The notes: generated by a model not told the origin, from the sequence alone. Counted from the stretch's first letter, positions 8,483-17,150 are shown. The stretch is 52,144 nucleotides of DNA from Actinomycetota bacterium (GCA_009700115.1 WLMU01000004.1:1-52144), one strand, 5' to 3'. Program-made: numbers and translations.

Positions 8483-9142
8483 TCAGGACGCCTGAAACGT
8501 GAGTCGGATACTTCCGAAGCCGAGTTCGTCGCCGTCACGAAGTTCACGTTCGTGGACCGGTACACCATTGACCGTGCTTCCATTGGTGGAACCGAGATCG
8601 ACAAGTACGAACCCGTCGCCCCGTGGATGTATTTCTGCGTGACGACGGCTCACGTTCGGATCGACCAGCGTGACTTCACATTCAGGCAAGCGGCCGATGC
8701 TGACCATTTGCTCGTGCAGAACAAAACGCTCGCCACTGGGTAGAACCAGTGAACCGGCTCCGGCTCCGCCTTTGCCTTCCCTGAATCGGGATTCGATAGA
8801 AAAGGTGCCGGTGCGCTGATTGTCATCGACAACAAGTTCGATCTCGACCGGGCCAAGAAACCCATAGGCCTCGTCGCGCGCATGTTCACGAGCCGCATCG
8901 CACAGTTCACGTGCCAACGAATCGGCGATGTCGACGAACGAATCGTGATCGTCGGGAGAAATGGCGATGGTGAATGAATTAGGCGCAATGGTGCGGCCTC
9001 GAACATCGACCGTGCGATGGTCATCCATCTCGCGGGTGAGTTTGCGACCTATTTCGATGGGACGCACACCACTCTTGAAGACTCGCGAGAACACGCCTTC
9101 CACGGCATGTTCGAGACGACGTTCAAACCCTTTGAGTCCCAC
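8483..9142 (-). CDS. fhaA: FHA-domain protein FhaA with DUF3662 domain
   Basis: The product has 219 residues. An N-terminal DUF3662 domain (about residues 1-120, beginning GLKGFERRLEHAVEG) is joined by a short linker to a C-terminal FHA domain (about 140-217: VSIGRLPECEVTL, SRRHAEI, LGSTNGSTVNG). Mycobacterial FhaA is much longer because of a long Pro/Gly/Gln-rich linker that is missing here. FhaA binds phosphorylated MurJ (MviN) and helps regulate peptidoglycan synthesis in mycobacteria. The start codon is GTG at 9142. No ribosome-binding site lies in front of it, but a -10 hexamer ends 7 nt upstream, which suggests a leaderless transcript heading the whole six-gene operon. Confidence 0.94.
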   Translation of the reverse strand: MGLKGFERRLEHAVEGVFSRVFKSGVRPIEIGRKLTREMDDHRTVDVRGRTIAPNSFTIAISPDDHDSFVDIADSLARELCDAAREHARDEAYGFLGPVEIELVVDDNQRTGTFSIESRFREGKGGAGAGSLVLPSGERFVLHEQMVSIGRLPECEVTLVDPNVSRRHAEIHPRGDGFVLVDLGSTNGSTVNGVPVHERELRDGDELGFGSIRLTFQAS

Positions 9143-9149
9143 GGCAAAT

Positions 9150-9177
9150 AGGTTAGAGCCGCAGGCAGTTCATCCAA
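9150..9177 (-). promoter_or_regulatory. Predicted leaderless promoter of the fhaA-pknB operon
   Basis: Reading the minus strand, TTGGAT (9172-9177) is followed by a 16-nt spacer, TAACCT (9150-9155), 7 nt, and the GTG start of fhaA. The absence of a Shine-Dalgarno sequence and the -10 distance both fit leaderless transcription. This is an inference from pattern only. Confidence 0.45.
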
Positions 9178-9269
9178 TGCCGCTGAGCGGAATGGCGAAA
9201 TCCCGCATACCGGCGCCGATTTTGGATTCGTGAGCCCCAACAATGGGAAGTAGAGTCACCAGTCCACTC

Positions 9270-9356
9270 GCGCGAGTGGCGGAATAGGCAGACGCGCAGG
9301 ATTCAGGTTCCTGTGCCCGCAAGGGTGTGGGGGTTCAAGTCCCCCCTCGCGCACCA
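9270..9356 (+). tRNA. tRNA-Leu (anticodon CAG)
   Basis: The sequence folds as a complete 87-nt class II tRNA. The acceptor stem GCGCGAG (9270-9276) pairs with CTCGCGC (9346-9352), with discriminator A and an encoded CCA at 9354-9356. The anticodon stem CAGGA/TCCTG (9297-9301, 9309-9313) encloses a 7-nt loop with CAG at 9304-9306. The T arm is GGGGG-TTCAAGT-CCCCC (9329-9345). A long variable arm lies between, as in leucine tRNAs. It reads CUG codons. A TAGAGT hexamer at 9251-9256 is a possible -10 box. A tRNA-Leu at this place beside fhaA is also found in mycobacteria. Confidence 0.97.
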
Positions 9357-9368
9357 CAAATCGGCTTT

Positions 9369-9399
9369 GGCCCTGAGCGATGTGTCTGATCGCAGGGCC
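9369..9399 (+). terminator. Hairpin downstream of tRNA-Leu
   Basis: GGCCCT/AGGGCC (9369-9374, 9394-9399) and GCGAT/ATCGC (9377-9381, 9389-9393) form one stem with a 2-nt bulge and a 7-nt loop, 12 nt after the tRNA. No T tract follows. It lies between the tRNA and the convergent monooxygenase gene, so it could serve both strands. Confidence 0.5.
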
Positions 9400-9413
9400 T
9401 GAGAGCCGTGCAG

Positions 9414-11042
9414 CTAGTGAATTGCATAGGCCTCGTAGCCGCTTGCTGCGAGCTCTTGGGCTCGTGCCATGAAGCGGTCGAGGCCACCCATGTAGATCGG
9501 AATCACGCGCGCCTTGCCTTCGATGTTGCCGCCGTTGTACCAGGAGTGACAGTTGGGAGCATTGAACATCGTGCCCACCGCTGCAGCTTCGACTTCAGCA
9601 CACCATTGATCCTGCGCGTCAGCGTCGACCTCTGCATGCGTGTTGCCATGTTCCGACAGGTACCCGAGAAAATCAGCGATCCAACCAACCTGCAATTCAA
9701 TATGCGGCGGATAGTTCGCAAGGACGCCGACGCTGCCGGGCCCGATAATCATGAACATGTTCGGGTAGTCCGCAACTGAGAAGCCCATAAACGTGCGCGG
9801 CCCATCGGCCCAGTCATCGCGCAACAAACGTCCGCTCTTGCCACGCATGTCGATGCGCGTAAGTGCACCCGAGACTGCGTCGAATCCGGTCGCAAAAATC
9901 AGAACGTCGAGTTCTTTTACGCCTGTTGAAGTGCGGATACCTTCAGGAACAACTTCGACGATCGCATCTTTCCGAAGATCAACAAGCGTGACGTTGTCAC
10001 GATTGAACGTTTCGAAGTAGCCATTGTCGAGAACGGGTCGCTTGCAGCCGATCGGATAATCCTTTGGACATAACGAGTCGGCTACCTCTGGATCGTTGAC
10101 ACTTCGACGCACCATTTCACGGAAGAGTTCGACAGCCATTTCGTTGGCGTCAAGATCCTTTGCCGCATCGGCCCAGATGCGCGACGCGCTAAACCCATAC
10201 TCCTCAAGTGCATCATCACGCTCCTCTTGCGTGCTTTTGAGAATGAATTTGTCGGGATCAGCGAACGTGAAGATCGTTGCACCCGTTGTGTGTGCAGTTG
10301 CGAGTGGCGAGGCGTACTGCTGGGCACGCACTTCGCGATAGCGCGACTTCACCTCGGCCTGGTGCTCGGGCGTCAGCGGTCGATTCTGCGACGGCCACGC
10401 AAATGTTGCCGTTCGCTGAAAGACCGTGAGGTGGCTCGCAACCTTTGCGAGTTCTGGAATGGTCTGCACACCTGAAGAACCATTTCCCACGATGCCAACG
10501 CGTCGGCCTTCGAGTGCAACACCTTCTTCGGGCCACAAACTCGATTGCACGACTTCACCGGCGAATGAATCGATGCCCGGCCAATCGGGACGATGCGGCG
10601 CCGACAATCCGCCAGTTGCCATCACACAAAAACGAGAACGAAGCTGCTCGCCTGTTTCGGTATCGACAACCCACGTGTCGGTTGCTTCGTCGAACGTCAT
10701 TGCGGCAACACCGGTTTCAAGGCGGATGTCTGGGCGCAGGTTGTAACGATCGGCAACGTGATTGAGATAGCGCTCGATTTCGGGCTGCGCCGCGAAGTGT
10801 TCGCTCCATTCCCATTCCTGTTCAAGTTCCGGATCGAAACCAAACGAATACTCAAGGCTTGGAATATCGCACCGAGCTCCGGGATAGCGGTTCCAGAACC
10901 ACGTGCCGCCAACGCCGCCCGCACGCTCAAGAACGATCACACGGAACCCACGCTCGCGGAGCACTTTCAGCGCGTAGAGACCAGACATTCCCGCGCCAAC
11001 CACGATCACGTCAGCGTCCAGCGTTACGTCGTTGCTCCCCAT
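9414..11042 (-). CDS. Baeyer-Villiger-type flavin monooxygenase (variant fingerprint)
   Basis: The product has 542 residues and two Rossmann folds: an FAD-binding VVGAGMSGLYAL motif near the N-terminus, with the following GGVGGTWFWNRYPGARCD segment typical of Baeyer-Villiger monooxygenases (BVMOs), and an NADPH-binding GIVGNGSSGVQ motif. Such enzymes insert an oxygen next to a carbonyl, making esters or lactones. Between the two folds the BVMO fingerprint FxGxxxHxxxWP appears as FAGEVVQSSLWP, so the key histidine is glutamine. The rest of the protein, including the later ATG motif (LIFATGFDAVSGAL), is intact. A GGGGGAG ribosome-binding site precedes the ATG at 11042. The substrate is unknown; the surrounding genes suggest a ring-containing catabolite. 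Confidence 0.92.
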   Translation of the reverse strand: MGSNDVTLDADVIVVGAGMSGLYALKVLRERGFRVIVLERAGGVGGTWFWNRYPGARCDIPSLEYSFGFDPELEQEWEWSEHFAAQPEIERYLNHVADRYNLRPDIRLETGVAAMTFDEATDTWVVDTETGEQLRSRFCVMATGGLSAPHRPDWPGIDSFAGEVVQSSLWPEEGVALEGRRVGIVGNGSSGVQTIPELAKVASHLTVFQRTATFAWPSQNRPLTPEHQAEVKSRYREVRAQQYASPLATAHTTGATIFTFADPDKFILKSTQEERDDALEEYGFSASRIWADAAKDLDANEMAVELFREMVRRSVNDPEVADSLCPKDYPIGCKRPVLDNGYFETFNRDNVTLVDLRKDAIVEVVPEGIRTSTGVKELDVLIFATGFDAVSGALTRIDMRGKSGRLLRDDWADGPRTFMGFSVADYPNMFMIIGPGSVGVLANYPPHIELQVGWIADFLGYLSEHGNTHAEVDADAQDQWCAEVEAAAVGTMFNAPNCHSWYNGGNIEGKARVIPIYMGGLDRFMARAQELAASGYEAYAIH

Positions 11043-11127
11043 TGCTGCTCCCCCGAGCTCTTCCGATTAGGAACATCATTGCATGAATCTGGTCTTCCGA
11101 GTTTCCGAAGCCATCGCCGCCTGATCA

Positions 11128-12114
11128 TCATTCCAGACCAAGAACTGAACCAATCACCGCAGCAGCCGCTGCACCCGAAAGGGCTGCTCCTTCGACCTTT
11201 GCGCCACCAAACGCATCACCGGCGCAGACAAACAGGGGCATGTCGCTAAGGCGAAGGAATCGTTCCGGATGTTCAACTGAGGGTCGGGCGTAGAGCCACC
11301 GCTGAATCTGAACCGATCCTGCAACCACCGCGGCATCGAGACGAGCTGCCGCAAGCAATGCTCCTGTGATCGCTTCGTCTGACTCGTCCCACTGTGCGCG
11401 ACTGAACTCCGGCGTCGCATGGATGGTCACCGCGGGCACTGACGAGATTCCCTTCAATTGATTGTCGGCCATCCAATCGATTGGGCCCTCGACCGGATCG
11501 ACTGCTCCCGGTTCCGTAAGCCCCGAGGGTCCGTCAAGAACTGCCATCAACGCAATACATGGGTCATACGCAATCGTATTCAACGCAGCCGCATCGCTAG
11601 AAGTCAGCACGACATCACCCTTTTCCAAAAGCGCAATCGTCTGAGGAACTGGCGCAGTAGCGAGCACTACATCAGCAACTAGTTCCGAGCCGTCAACAAG
11701 AGTGACTTTCCAGGACTCTGCATCGTGAGTAAGCGCAGCAACCTGTGATGCAGTGCGCACATCAAGACCGACGGCGAGATTCTTGGCGACGGCATTCATC
11801 GATACTGAGCCACGAAACCGAGTGTGACCATCGGGATCAAGTACACCTTCTGGTCCGATGCGACCTCGGAACCATGGAGCGACGACACCGTCAGTCACCC
11901 AACGACCCACTGTCGCTGCGAACTCCGCACTGTGTATCGTTATGAACTGCGCACCGTGATCAAGTGTCGCGTCGCCGATACGTCGCGTCGCTAGGCGGCC
12001 ACCAACACCTCGACCTTTATCGAGAACGATGACATCAGCTACTGCGGTGAGGAGGTGCGCAGCCGTGAGTCCGGCCATCCCCGCGCCGATTACTACGACA
12101 CGCGGCCGACTCAC
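11128..12114 (-). CDS. Renalase-like FAD-dependent oxidoreductase
   Basis: The product has 328 residues and a dinucleotide-binding VVVIGAGMAGLTAAHLL motif at the N-terminus, followed by DKGRGVGGRLATRR and DHGAQFIT, a pattern of bacterial renalase-like NAD(P)/FAD-dependent oxidoreductases. The C-terminus has the ATG-like flavin motif LFVCAGDAFGGAKVEGAALSG. Bacterial renalases oxidise off-isomers of beta-NAD(P)H, but other amine-oxidase-fold reactions are possible. A longer frame opens at a TTG at 12141, inside the upstream gene. The GTG at 12114, one base after that gene's TGA, is preferred because it keeps the Rossmann motif next to the N-terminus. The gene probably shares a transcript with the HsaA-like monooxygenase upstream. 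Confidence 0.85.
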   Translation of the reverse strand: MSRPRVVVIGAGMAGLTAAHLLTAVADVIVLDKGRGVGGRLATRRIGDATLDHGAQFITIHSAEFAATVGRWVTDGVVAPWFRGRIGPEGVLDPDGHTRFRGSVSMNAVAKNLAVGLDVRTASQVAALTHDAESWKVTLVDGSELVADVVLATAPVPQTIALLEKGDVVLTSSDAAALNTIAYDPCIALMAVLDGPSGLTEPGAVDPVEGPIDWMADNQLKGISSVPAVTIHATPEFSRAQWDESDEAITGALLAAARLDAAVVAGSVQIQRWLYARPSVEHPERFLRLSDMPLFVCAGDAFGGAKVEGAALSGAAAAAVIGSVLGLE

Positions 12115-12115
12115 C

Positions 12116-13285
12116 TCAGAGACCGCGGTTGGTCTCTGCAAGTCCCAGTTTTACCTGTGCGGAATCGATGTAGGTCTTCTCGCTGATGAACGCGTGCTGC
12201 GTACCGGTGTAGATGTCACGGAATGCGCGCTCGAGACGGCTTCCTTCGCGAATTGCGGTAGTACCTGCAGCGAGGTGGGCCCACTGTGCAACCTCGCGGC
12301 TGGCTTCGGTTGCATAGGTCGCGGCAATGCGCATGTCGGCGCGCATATCGACAGTGAGTTCTCCGCCCTCAGCGACAACTCGCTCGGCATCCGAATAGGT
12401 GTCGACAACAAGCTGTCGAGCAGCGCGCCACATGCCGAGATGATGTGCATAACCACGCTGGAACGTGGTCTTGTGCACAAGAGTCTCCATATCGCCCATA
12501 CGCGCTTTCACTTTCGCAAGTTCAGCAACGTCGTCGATCATGCTCTTTGCAACACCAAGCGCCCACGCTGCGTGGCCCGCTGCGGTGATTGCCATGAGGC
12601 CCATTCTGAATGTGGGTGAACTTCCGCGATGCGGTGTGCGTTCAAAGAGTTCGAAGACGCGATGATCGGGAACAAATAGATCGGTGACGTTGTAGTCGTA
12701 CGAACCTGTGCCCTTCAGGCCTTGCACATGCCAACCATCGGTGAAGTTGATGTCGTCACGATGAACCACTGCGGCGAGAAGCAGGATCTCTCCGTTGGCA
12801 TCGAACATGAAGTTGCCGTCATCGATGGGGAGGAATCCTGCGCACACAAACTCAGAATGACCAGTGCCGGAACCGAAGTTCCATGTACCGCTGATCTTGT
12901 AGCCGCCTTCAACCTTTTGCCCTTGACCGTTCGGTGCGAACTGTCCGCCCATAGTCACGCGCTCGCCGCTACCGAACGTTTCGGCGAAACCCGAATCGGG
13001 AAGGTACGCAGCAACAGCTGCGGCTGACGGGAGGTTCGCTATGCCGATCCACCCGAACGAACCGTCGAGTTCGGCCATGGCCTGCCAAGTGTTGATCATG
13101 TCGGCGAAGGAGGGCTCTGAACCACCTGCTTCGGCGGGGTTCAGGTACGACATAAGACCGCATTCCCACATCGCATCGACCACCGCTGGGGTCATGGTGC
13201 GATTTGCCTCGCAGGCCGAGGCTTCGGAGAGGACAAGCTCCGCCATCGAATCGACGAGTGAGGTTCCTGAGTCAGTCAAAGTCAT
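12116..13285 (-). CDS. HsaA/HpaB-like flavin-dependent monooxygenase with acyl-CoA dehydrogenase fold
   Basis: The product has 389 residues and the group D flavin monooxygenase pattern. The N-terminal helical domain contains MAELDGSFGWIGIANLPSAA, the middle domain has GGQFAPNGQG and a GTWNFGSGTGHSEF segment (equivalent of the SGxWxFxSG motif), and the C-terminal helical bundle has the AWALGVAKSMIDDVAELA stretch. Proteins of this type (HsaA, HpaB-like) hydroxylate aromatic or steroid-derived rings using reduced flavin supplied by a separate reductase. A flavin reductase gene starts divergently 142 bp away (13428), which fits a two-component system. It lacks the clear catalytic Glu context of true acyl-CoA dehydrogenases, which is why the monooxygenase call is preferred. 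Confidence 0.82.
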   Translation of the reverse strand: MTLTDSGTSLVDSMAELVLSEASACEANRTMTPAVVDAMWECGLMSYLNPAEAGGSEPSFADMINTWQAMAELDGSFGWIGIANLPSAAAVAAYLPDSGFAETFGSGERVTMGGQFAPNGQGQKVEGGYKISGTWNFGSGTGHSEFVCAGFLPIDDGNFMFDANGEILLLAAVVHRDDINFTDGWHVQGLKGTGSYDYNVTDLFVPDHRVFELFERTPHRGSSPTFRMGLMAITAAGHAAWALGVAKSMIDDVAELAKVKARMGDMETLVHKTTFQRGYAHHLGMWRAARQLVVDTYSDAERVVAEGGELTVDMRADMRIAATYATEASREVAQWAHLAAGTTAIREGSRLERAFRDIYTGTQHAFISEKTYIDSAQVKLGLAETNRGL

Positions 13286-13427
13286 ATCCGCAATGTAGGC
13301 GGAGTTCCGATCCCCGCAAAAGCAACGAGATCCGCTCTAGCGGTGCCGCCACCGATGCGCCTTGAACCTCGGTCCCAATTTGAGGGTCTGTCGATGCTCC
13401 TGGTCATTGCAATGGCACACTGAGCCC

Positions 13428-13988
13428 GTGATCGATCCCGCAATCAAACGATGTCTCGGACAAATGATCAAGGGCGTGCAGGTTGTCGCCGCCACTCATG
13501 ACGGCCTCACTCGGGCCTACACCTCACACTGGGTCACTCAGGTTTCGTTTGAAGAACCCGTTGTCATGGCCTCGCTCTCGAAGAAACACGACACTTGGCC
13601 CGTTCTCCAAGAAAGCGGCGCATTCACGGTTTCGATTCTTGCCGCCGACCAAATCGCTGAGGGGCAGTACTTCAGTTATCCAGGACACAAGTTGCGCTAC
13701 TCGGCACCAGAGTTCCTTGGAGAGATCGATGGCCACCCCGTGGTTCCCAATTGCATCGCTTGGTTCACTTGCGATGTCTTTGACCAGATCAGCTTGATCG
13801 ATCACGAGCTCGTCTTTGGTCGAATCACAGCTTCTGGTGAAGGTCGCCTCAAAGCACCTCCGCTTCTCTACTCAAGTCGTCATGGCTGGCGCGTCACCGG
13901 CGACAAAGCGCGTGAGCCCGGCGTCTCAATACGCGATCAACTTTTGTCGCGGATCGTTGATGACACAACGACAGAGTCGGCCACATGA
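13428..13988 (+). CDS. Flavin reductase-like protein (FMN-binding split barrel)
   Basis: The product has 186 residues and is recognised as a flavin reductase of the HpaC/HsaB type: an N-terminal KGVQVVAATHDGLTRAYTSH segment, then SFEEPVVMASLSKKHDTWPVLQESGAFTVSILAADQ, and a DHELVFGRI motif near the end. Such proteins use NAD(P)H to reduce FMN or FAD that diffuses to a monooxygenase. The GTG at 13428 is the best start; the frame extends upstream without family similarity. The gene is divergent from the HsaA-like oxygenase (12116-13285), its likely partner, and overlaps the next gene by 4 bp (ATGA). The KGVQVVA segment replaces the more usual TGVxVVT, a small deviation. Confidence 0.85.
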   Translation: MIDPAIKRCLGQMIKGVQVVAATHDGLTRAYTSHWVTQVSFEEPVVMASLSKKHDTWPVLQESGAFTVSILAADQIAEGQYFSYPGHKLRYSAPEFLGEIDGHPVVPNCIAWFTCDVFDQISLIDHELVFGRITASGEGRLKAPPLLYSSRHGWRVTGDKAREPGVSIRDQLLSRIVDDTTTESAT

Positions 13989-14386
13989 ATATTCCCGCCG
14001 AACAACGACCATTGATCGATCACAATGTGCACACCCACGAACTTCCCGCGCTGCCACAACGCGAGTCACGAATCATTGCGTCACAGTGGATCGAAGCCCC
14101 AAACGAAATCAAGACACTCGGCCAAGACCTTCAGGGCGAACCTGGATATCTGCGACGAATCGGCGTCTACCTACTTTGGCGAGCGGGTCCTGCAGTGCGC
14201 GCACGTGCCCGCTACGGAGCCGTTGACAGCACGGACCTCAAACGCATCTGGACGTTTGAATTAGATGCCGATGGAAACGGTGACGGGCTCGGACCCGACG
14301 GGATCATTCACAGTCGATTCCGTACATGGAAGGAGTCGTTGCGAGATGACCCGGGATTTGGATCCGAGCCCAATGAGACGAACTAG
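13985..14386 (+). CDS. Conserved-looking protein of unknown function after flavin reductase
   Basis: The product has 133 residues, mostly hydrophilic, with no membrane segment or signal peptide. It has an acidic tract WTFELDADGNGDGLGPDG at about residues 88-105, which is reminiscent of a calcium-binding loop but without a second EF-hand, and a core WIEAPNEIKTLGQDLQGEPGYLRRIGVYLLWRAGPA. I do not recognise a family. Its start overlaps the flavin reductase stop by 4 bp, so the two are co-translated and it may belong to the same oxidation step. Its last 4 bases overlap the stop of the convergent monooxygenase gene. Confidence 0.72.
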   Translation: MNIPAEQRPLIDHNVHTHELPALPQRESRIIASQWIEAPNEIKTLGQDLQGEPGYLRRIGVYLLWRAGPAVRARARYGAVDSTDLKRIWTFELDADGNGDGLGPDGIIHSRFRTWKESLRDDPGFGSEPNETN

Positions 14387-16170
14387 CTTTTTGTCACCAG
14401 CGCGCCGGGGAAGTCGCCCGCGGCACGGAACTCATCGAGATGTGCGTGGTAGTTCAGAAGACTTCCCGCGTACACAAGGCCCTTTGCGGCCTTTTCGTCT
14501 GGTGCTGACATTTCGTTGTTGAAGTAACCCGGCGTGCAGGTTGCGACGTACTCGGCACCATTGCCGATCGCTCCGTACAGCACCATGAGCCAACCTTCTT
14601 CGGCTTCAGGGGTTGCTTCAATCGTGGCGATGCCTTGGTCATTACACGCCTTGATGAGTTCGGCGACGTGACGAGCCGAACGACCAAGGAAATGAACAAA
14701 GTTGGTTCCGAATCCAGCCTGCACGAGGCTGATCACCATCATGTTGGGGAAGCCACCTGACAAGACGCCATGAAGCGTGTGGGCGCCATGCGACCATGAC
14801 TCGTTGAGAGTCACGCCGTCGCGACCAACGGGGTCGAAGCCAACGCGTGCGTCGAGATCGGTGTTGACCTCGAAGCCCGAAGCAAAGACAAGGCAGTCGA
14901 TCGGATACTCAACGCCGTCGACGACGACACCAGTTTCGGTGACGCGTTCGATGCCTTTGCCGTCGGAATCAACAAGGTGCACATTTGGCTTGTTGAACGA
15001 CGGCAGGTACTCGTCGTGGAAACAGACGCGCTTGCAGTTCTTGCCGTAATAGGCCTTGAGTTTTTCTGCGGTGTCTGGATCGTCAATAATCGTGTCGACT
15101 CGGCGGCGAAGCTTTTCCATCGTCTTGAAATCGCTGAGTTCCATTTCGGCGAGATGCTCAGGAGATTCAACAGCTGCCTGCGTATTGCGCCACATGACAT
15201 CGGTCCAACCGTCGTTCACGATGTCGACCTCGGGCATATCGCCGGTGACTGCTTTCGTGAAGTTCACGATGCGTTCTTGCTGCCAACCGGGCTTAAGGCT
15301 CTTAAACCACGCTTCGTCAGTGGGGCCGTTTCCTCGAACACCGACAGCACTCGGCGTGCGCTGGAAGACAAACAGATCCTGCGCCGCTTCGGCAAGCTTC
15401 GGAACGGCCTGAACCGCAGTAGCGCCAGTTCCGATAATGCCGACGCGCTTGTCGCCAAGCTTGTCCATGAATTCGCGCGGACCACCGCCGGTGTAGTCGT
15501 AATCCCAACGGCTGGTGTGGAACATGCGTCCCTTGAACTTCTCGATACCAGGAATGCCGGGAACCTTCGGCTTATGAAGAATGCCGCCAGCGATCACGAT
15601 GTACTTCGAACTGATCTTGTCGCCACGTGAGGTCGTGATGTTCCAGCGGTTCGAGCTGTCATCCCAAACTGCGCCGTTGATGATTGTTTGGAACAGCGCG
15701 TGCTCATAGAGATTGAACGTGCGTCCGAGGAGTTGGCAGTACCCGAAAATTTCCGGCGCACTCGCGTAGCGCTCGGTGGGCATGTAGCCGGTCTCTTCGA
15801 GAAGCGGAAGGTAGGTATAAGAGTCGACGTCGCACATGCAACCGGGATAACGATTCCAATACCAAGTGCCACCAAAGTCGCCGCCCTTTTCCACGATGCG
15901 GAAATCAGTGATGCCGTTGTTCTGCAGATCGACGCCAGTGAGCATGCCGGCGAATCCGCCGCCGACGATGACGACCTCGGTCTCTTCGGTAATGGCATCG
16001 CGGGTGAAGTTCGGATCGGCGTAGGGATCTTGGTCGAGTTCTTCGAACTGTTCCTTCAGACCTGAGAATTGTTTGAGGCCGTCGGTACGCAAACGCTTGA
16101 GTTGTTCTGCGGCGTACTTCGCCCGAAGTTCCTCGACCGAAACTTCAATGCCTTCGTTCTGCTCTGCCAT
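14383..16170 (-). CDS. Baeyer-Villiger monooxygenase (long N-terminal form)
   Basis: The product has 595 residues. An N-terminal extension of about 60 residues (with RAKYAAEQLKRLRTDGL) precedes the FAD Rossmann motif VIVGGGFAGMLTGVDL and the [19 protein letters not shown] segment. The fingerprint region reads [13 protein letters not shown] with the histidine present, and the second Rossmann motif is [11 protein letters not shown]. This is the phenylacetone/cyclododecanone-type family of BVMOs with the extended N-terminus. A clear AGGGGG ribosome-binding site lies 8 nt before the ATG at 16170. It is a close paralogue of the gene at 43196-44962, sharing long stretches of identical sequence such as RFVSPG-like active-site surroundings and the HDEYLP motif. 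Likely substrates are cyclic or aryl ketones. Confidence 0.94.
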   Translation of the reverse strand: MAEQNEGIEVSVEELRAKYAAEQLKRLRTDGLKQFSGLKEQFEELDQDPYADPNFTRDAITEETEVVIVGGGFAGMLTGVDLQNNGITDFRIVEKGGDFGGTWYWNRYPGCMCDVDSYTYLPLLEETGYMPTERYASAPEIFGYCQLLGRTFNLYEHALFQTIINGAVWDDSSNRWNITTSRGDKISSKYIVIAGGILHKPKVPGIPGIEKFKGRMFHTSRWDYDYTGGGPREFMDKLGDKRVGIIGTGATAVQAVPKLAEAAQDLFVFQRTPSAVGVRGNGPTDEAWFKSLKPGWQQERIVNFTKAVTGDMPEVDIVNDGWTDVMWRNTQAAVESPEHLAEMELSDFKTMEKLRRRVDTIIDDPDTAEKLKAYYGKNCKRVCFHDEYLPSFNKPNVHLVDSDGKGIERVTETGVVVDGVEYPIDCLVFASGFEVNTDLDARVGFDPVGRDGVTLNESWSHGAHTLHGVLSGGFPNMMVISLVQAGFGTNFVHFLGRSARHVAELIKACNDQGIATIEATPEAEEGWLMVLYGAIGNGAEYVATCTPGYFNNEMSAPDEKAAKGLVYAGSLLNYHAHLDEFRAAGDFPGALVTKS

Positions 16171-16301
16171 TTCTGATTCCCCCTAGAGAACTGACTTGCG
16201 ACGTCTACGACGTGGATCGACATTGTGGCAGATCTAGGTGATCTGTTCCTGTTTGGATGTGGCAACGGTCTGACCCGTCGCGAATCGCCCAAACTCGCCA
16301 A

Positions 16302-17150
16302 TTACCGCATTGCGTTTTTAACGAAGTCCTCAAGGCCATGGCCTTCCTGGAGGCGATCGCCTGCATGGAAGCTGCCGCGAAGGTGGCGGCGAATCCCGCC
16401 CGGTGGGTCTTCGGTTGCCCGCGCCGCCGAGTGCCAAAGATGGGCGTCGTGCAGGAGCACGTCTCCACGATCGACATAGAGGGCAATCTCGCCCAGGACC
16501 TTTTCGAATCCCAGGGGCATCCCTTCGGTGTTGTGGAGATGGCTCCCCGGTAGCACACGCAAAAACCCATTGGCCGGCGAGGTCCCGTCTATATGAATCG
16601 TGAACGCGACAGATGGCCAGATAGTGAGGTGGGGTCCCGATTGCCAATCTGAATGCCAACCAATTCGCGAGTAGCCCGAATCTTTTCCGGGGCGAGCGTC
16701 TTGATACACAACCCCGAACCGCTCGTAGTCGAGCAGCCACATGTTCTCGCCTAAGAGTCGCCGCATTGACTCGACAATCACCGGCGCGTGAACTGCGACG
16801 TGAGCGAGATCCGAGCATTCAGTGATGTGGCAGACGTAATGCGCAAACGGCTCCCCTTCAATCAACGCGTCGGGATCATCGAGGATCACGGTTCCGTGCT
16901 TCTCATCCATTGTCCCGGTGAGAAGTTCCGACTGCTGCTGCTGCATCTCTTGTTCAAGGGCAACGAGTTCCGCGTCCGAATACACGTTGCGGATTCGCGC
17001 GAAACCCCAGCGATGGAAGAACTTGATGATGTCGTCAATCTCATCGGGATCAAAAACAGCAAGTTCCGGCGACATACCAAGGCGATCATTGCCCGCTTGA
17101 TCGAGATGTTGTTCCCGTGAATTCAGATTTGGATGCGATGTAGTTGTCAT
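16302..17150 (-). CDS. Phytanoyl-CoA dioxygenase (PhyH) family protein
   Basis: This 282-residue protein has the non-heme iron, 2-oxoglutarate dioxygenase signature of the PhyH family. Iron ligands are His166 and Asp168 (GWHSDW), with the distal His at 240 in HDAHLWHSA and an Arg at 254-255 to bind 2-oxoglutarate. An AFTIHIDGTSPANGFLRVLPGSH segment is characteristic. Such enzymes hydroxylate aliphatic or polycyclic substrates. Its start overlaps the stop of an AlkB-like dioxygenase by 4 bp, so the two iron enzymes are made together. The substrate cannot be read from the sequence. Confidence 0.87.
   Translation of the reverse strand: MTTTSHPNLNSREQHLDQAGNDRLGMSPELAVFDPDEIDDIIKFFHRWGFARIRNVYSDAELVALEQEMQQQQSELLTGTMDEKHGTVILDDPDALIEGEPFAHYVCHITECSDLAHVAVHAPVIVESMRRLLGENMWLLDYERFGVVYQDARPGKDSGYSRIGWHSDWQSGPHLTIWPSVAFTIHIDGTSPANGFLRVLPGSHLHNTEGMPLGFEKVLGEIALYVDRGDVLLHDAHLWHSAARATEDPPGGIRRHLRGSFHAGDRLQEGHGLEDFVKNAMR

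Noticed and set aside
14977-15630. Plus-strand 217-codon frame inside the monooxygenase gene
   Set aside because: A similar frame appears antisense in the paralogue at 43196-44962, so it mirrors conserved codons of the real gene rather than a second gene.
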